Of a stretch of 6,524 nucleotides of DNA, positions 5,604-6,524 are shown piece by piece. The first letter of the stretch is position 1, and each line of letters starts with the position of its first letter. The position numbers and the translations under genes are program-made. This stretch comes from Chlamydiia bacterium (GTDB taxonomy: Bacteria; Chlamydiota; Chlamydiia; Chlamydiales; FEN-1388). Location of the stretch: positions 1 to 6,524 of the forward strand of contig PMZB01000225.1 in assembly GCA_003170575.1 (NCBI GenBank), in the 5' to 3' direction. Under the pieces are notes generated by a model. The model did no database searches and was not told the origin of the DNA. It saw nothing but the letters and a program-made list of their open reading frames with translations.

Positions 5604-5633
5604 GTTGGCCAACTGCAGTGGCCAGCTTTCTTT
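5604..5633 (+). terminator. Probable intrinsic terminator after the regulator
   Basis: GTTGGCCA (5604-5611) pairs with TGGCCAGC (5619-5626), 8 bp with one G-U, around the 7-base loop ACTGCAG. The T-rich tract TTTCTTT follows immediately. It begins 13 bases after the regulator stop codon and separates that gene from the methyltransferase. Confidence 0.65.
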
Positions 5634-5702
5634 GAAAAAGACTGGAAATTCGGTCCTCGGCTACGGCAAAACTCAAATGTTAAAAATATAAATTCAATGT
5701 AT

Positions 5703-5708
5703 AAGGAG
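5703..5708 (+). promoter_or_regulatory. Shine-Dalgarno of the methyltransferase gene
   Basis: AAGGAG lies 4 bases before the ATG at 5713. The preceding 30 bases are AT-rich and contain a TATAAA (5687-5692) that could be a -10 box, but no good -35 accompanies it. Confidence 0.6.
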
Positions 5709-5712
5709 CTTA

Positions 5713-6480
5713 ATGATAAATCTAAAAATTACAGATCGTTGGAATGCAGAATACTATAAAAATCATTCAGACAAACAATTCCAATTAGGGATGAGCGTAC
5801 TCAAATCGGTACACTTCAGGGTAAACGAAATCGTCCTTGATGTCGGATGCGGTGAGGGGAGGCTTACCACTGAAATAGCAAGGTGCATTCCCGATGGCAA
5901 AATCCTTGGCATCGATATTTCCGCGAACATGATTCGTGAAGCTCAAAAATCTTTTGGCGATGTTCCCAACGTATCGTTTGAATGCGTCGATGCTACCAAG
6001 CTTGATGCTAAAAATAAATTTGACAGGGCAATAAGCCTTGAGGCCTTCCATTGGATTGAGGATCAACCAAAGGCTCTTAAAAATATCTATGCAGCGCTAA
6101 AACCTGGCGGGCATCTGTATATTTTGATGTTGCCTTTAGGTAAAAATCCAATATTTGAGGCTATGGAAAACGCAAAATGGTCCAGTGAGATTCAGCCAAG
6201 TAAAGCCTTTTTCCAAGGTCAAAGTCCCGAGACAATCAGGCCGTTGCTGGAACAATGTGGTTTCGTGAACATTGATGTGCACACGGAAGCAAACAAACGT
6301 GTTTTCAAAAATCAAAAAGAATTGTGTGATTGGTTGATGGGATGGGTTCCTCATGCGACAGGCTTGCCAGAAGACAAGGCGCAAGAATTTGTGCAGGACA
6401 TTACTCAGGCCGCTAGAAGCTGTACTGGCGATCTTGTAAGTGTTGGATACTCATTGCATGTTAAGGCGCAAAAACCATGA
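5713..6480 (+). CDS. Class I SAM-dependent methyltransferase
   Basis: A complete 255-residue cytoplasmic enzyme with a Rossmann-fold methyltransferase core: motif I 'VLDVGCGEG' (41-49, SAM glycine loop), the acidic residue D68 in 'ILGIDIS' that should bind the SAM ribose, 'CVDATKL' with D93 contacting the adenine, motif IV 'FDRAISLEAFHWI' (103-115) and 'LKPGGHLYIL' (129-138). The N-terminus 'W.AEYY..HSD.QFQLG' (10-26) resembles the substrate-side entry of trans-aconitate 2-methyltransferase and related small-molecule methyltransferases (Methyltransf_11/25 type). The C-terminal third carries 'WLMGWVPHATGLPED' (207-221), also seen in that group. The methyl acceptor cannot be told from sequence; a small organic acid or a natural-product intermediate is more likely than RNA or DNA. 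It is followed only by 44 AT-rich bases, without a clear terminator before the window ends. Confidence 0.9.
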   Translation: MINLKITDRWNAEYYKNHSDKQFQLGMSVLKSVHFRVNEIVLDVGCGEGRLTTEIARCIPDGKILGIDISANMIREAQKSFGDVPNVSFECVDATKLDAKNKFDRAISLEAFHWIEDQPKALKNIYAALKPGGHLYILMLPLGKNPIFEAMENAKWSSEIQPSKAFFQGQSPETIRPLLEQCGFVNIDVHTEANKRVFKNQKELCDWLMGWVPHATGLPEDKAQEFVQDITQAARSCTGDLVSVGYSLHVKAQKP

Positions 6481-6524
6481 AGTGAAATCATAGCTTGCTT
6501 GCAAATATTTAAAATCTTTTATAT

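Overview
The window is moderately AT-rich bacterial DNA from an accessory region: short unrelated genes, gene fragments, a toxin-antitoxin-like pair, a phage-derived remnant and a MITE-like repeat, with only loose operon structure. A lipoprotein with a lipobox, clear Shine-Dalgarno sequences and the protein families suggest a Gram-negative bacterium. The subtilase-type propeptide reminds me of Legionella/Coxiella-like proteins, but I cannot assign a taxon from sequence alone.

Layout. Positions 1-302 hold no gene I can support well. Positions 303-1380 carry two leftward genes: a DUF3298/RsiV-like lipoprotein, and upstream of it a small unrecognised protein whose 5' end is uncertain. A divergent intergenic region (1381-1512) contains an imperfect palindrome that looks like an operator. 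Next, rightward, come a RhuM-family gene (1513-2520) and, 5 bp later, an HI1420/HigA-type antitoxin (2526-2843). Ten bases further on is a phage-type hypothetical gene that has lost its middle and its reading frame (2854-3265).

Positions 3308-4584 look like a graveyard of truncated extracytoplasmic enzymes. There is a secreted subtilase propeptide (I9-like) with no catalytic domain, then a roughly 200 bp element bounded by long inverted repeats, then the C-terminal part of a beta-lactamase-fold serine hydrolase that keeps the HxG-type motif but lacks the nucleophile.

Positions 4745-6480 are healthier. A full-length AraC-type regulator fused to a GyrI-like effector-binding domain is followed by a probable intrinsic terminator and then a complete class I SAM-dependent methyltransferase. 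The regulator has a consensus Shine-Dalgarno and an in-frame ATG at its domain boundary, so a free GyrI-like protein could also be made.

The most interesting unit is the rhuM/antitoxin pair with its candidate operator and a 14-bp perfect hairpin inside rhuM. It could be a toxin-antitoxin or defence-type module in which RhuM takes the place of the usual RelE-like toxin. The functional link is inferred from adjacency, direction and family identity only.
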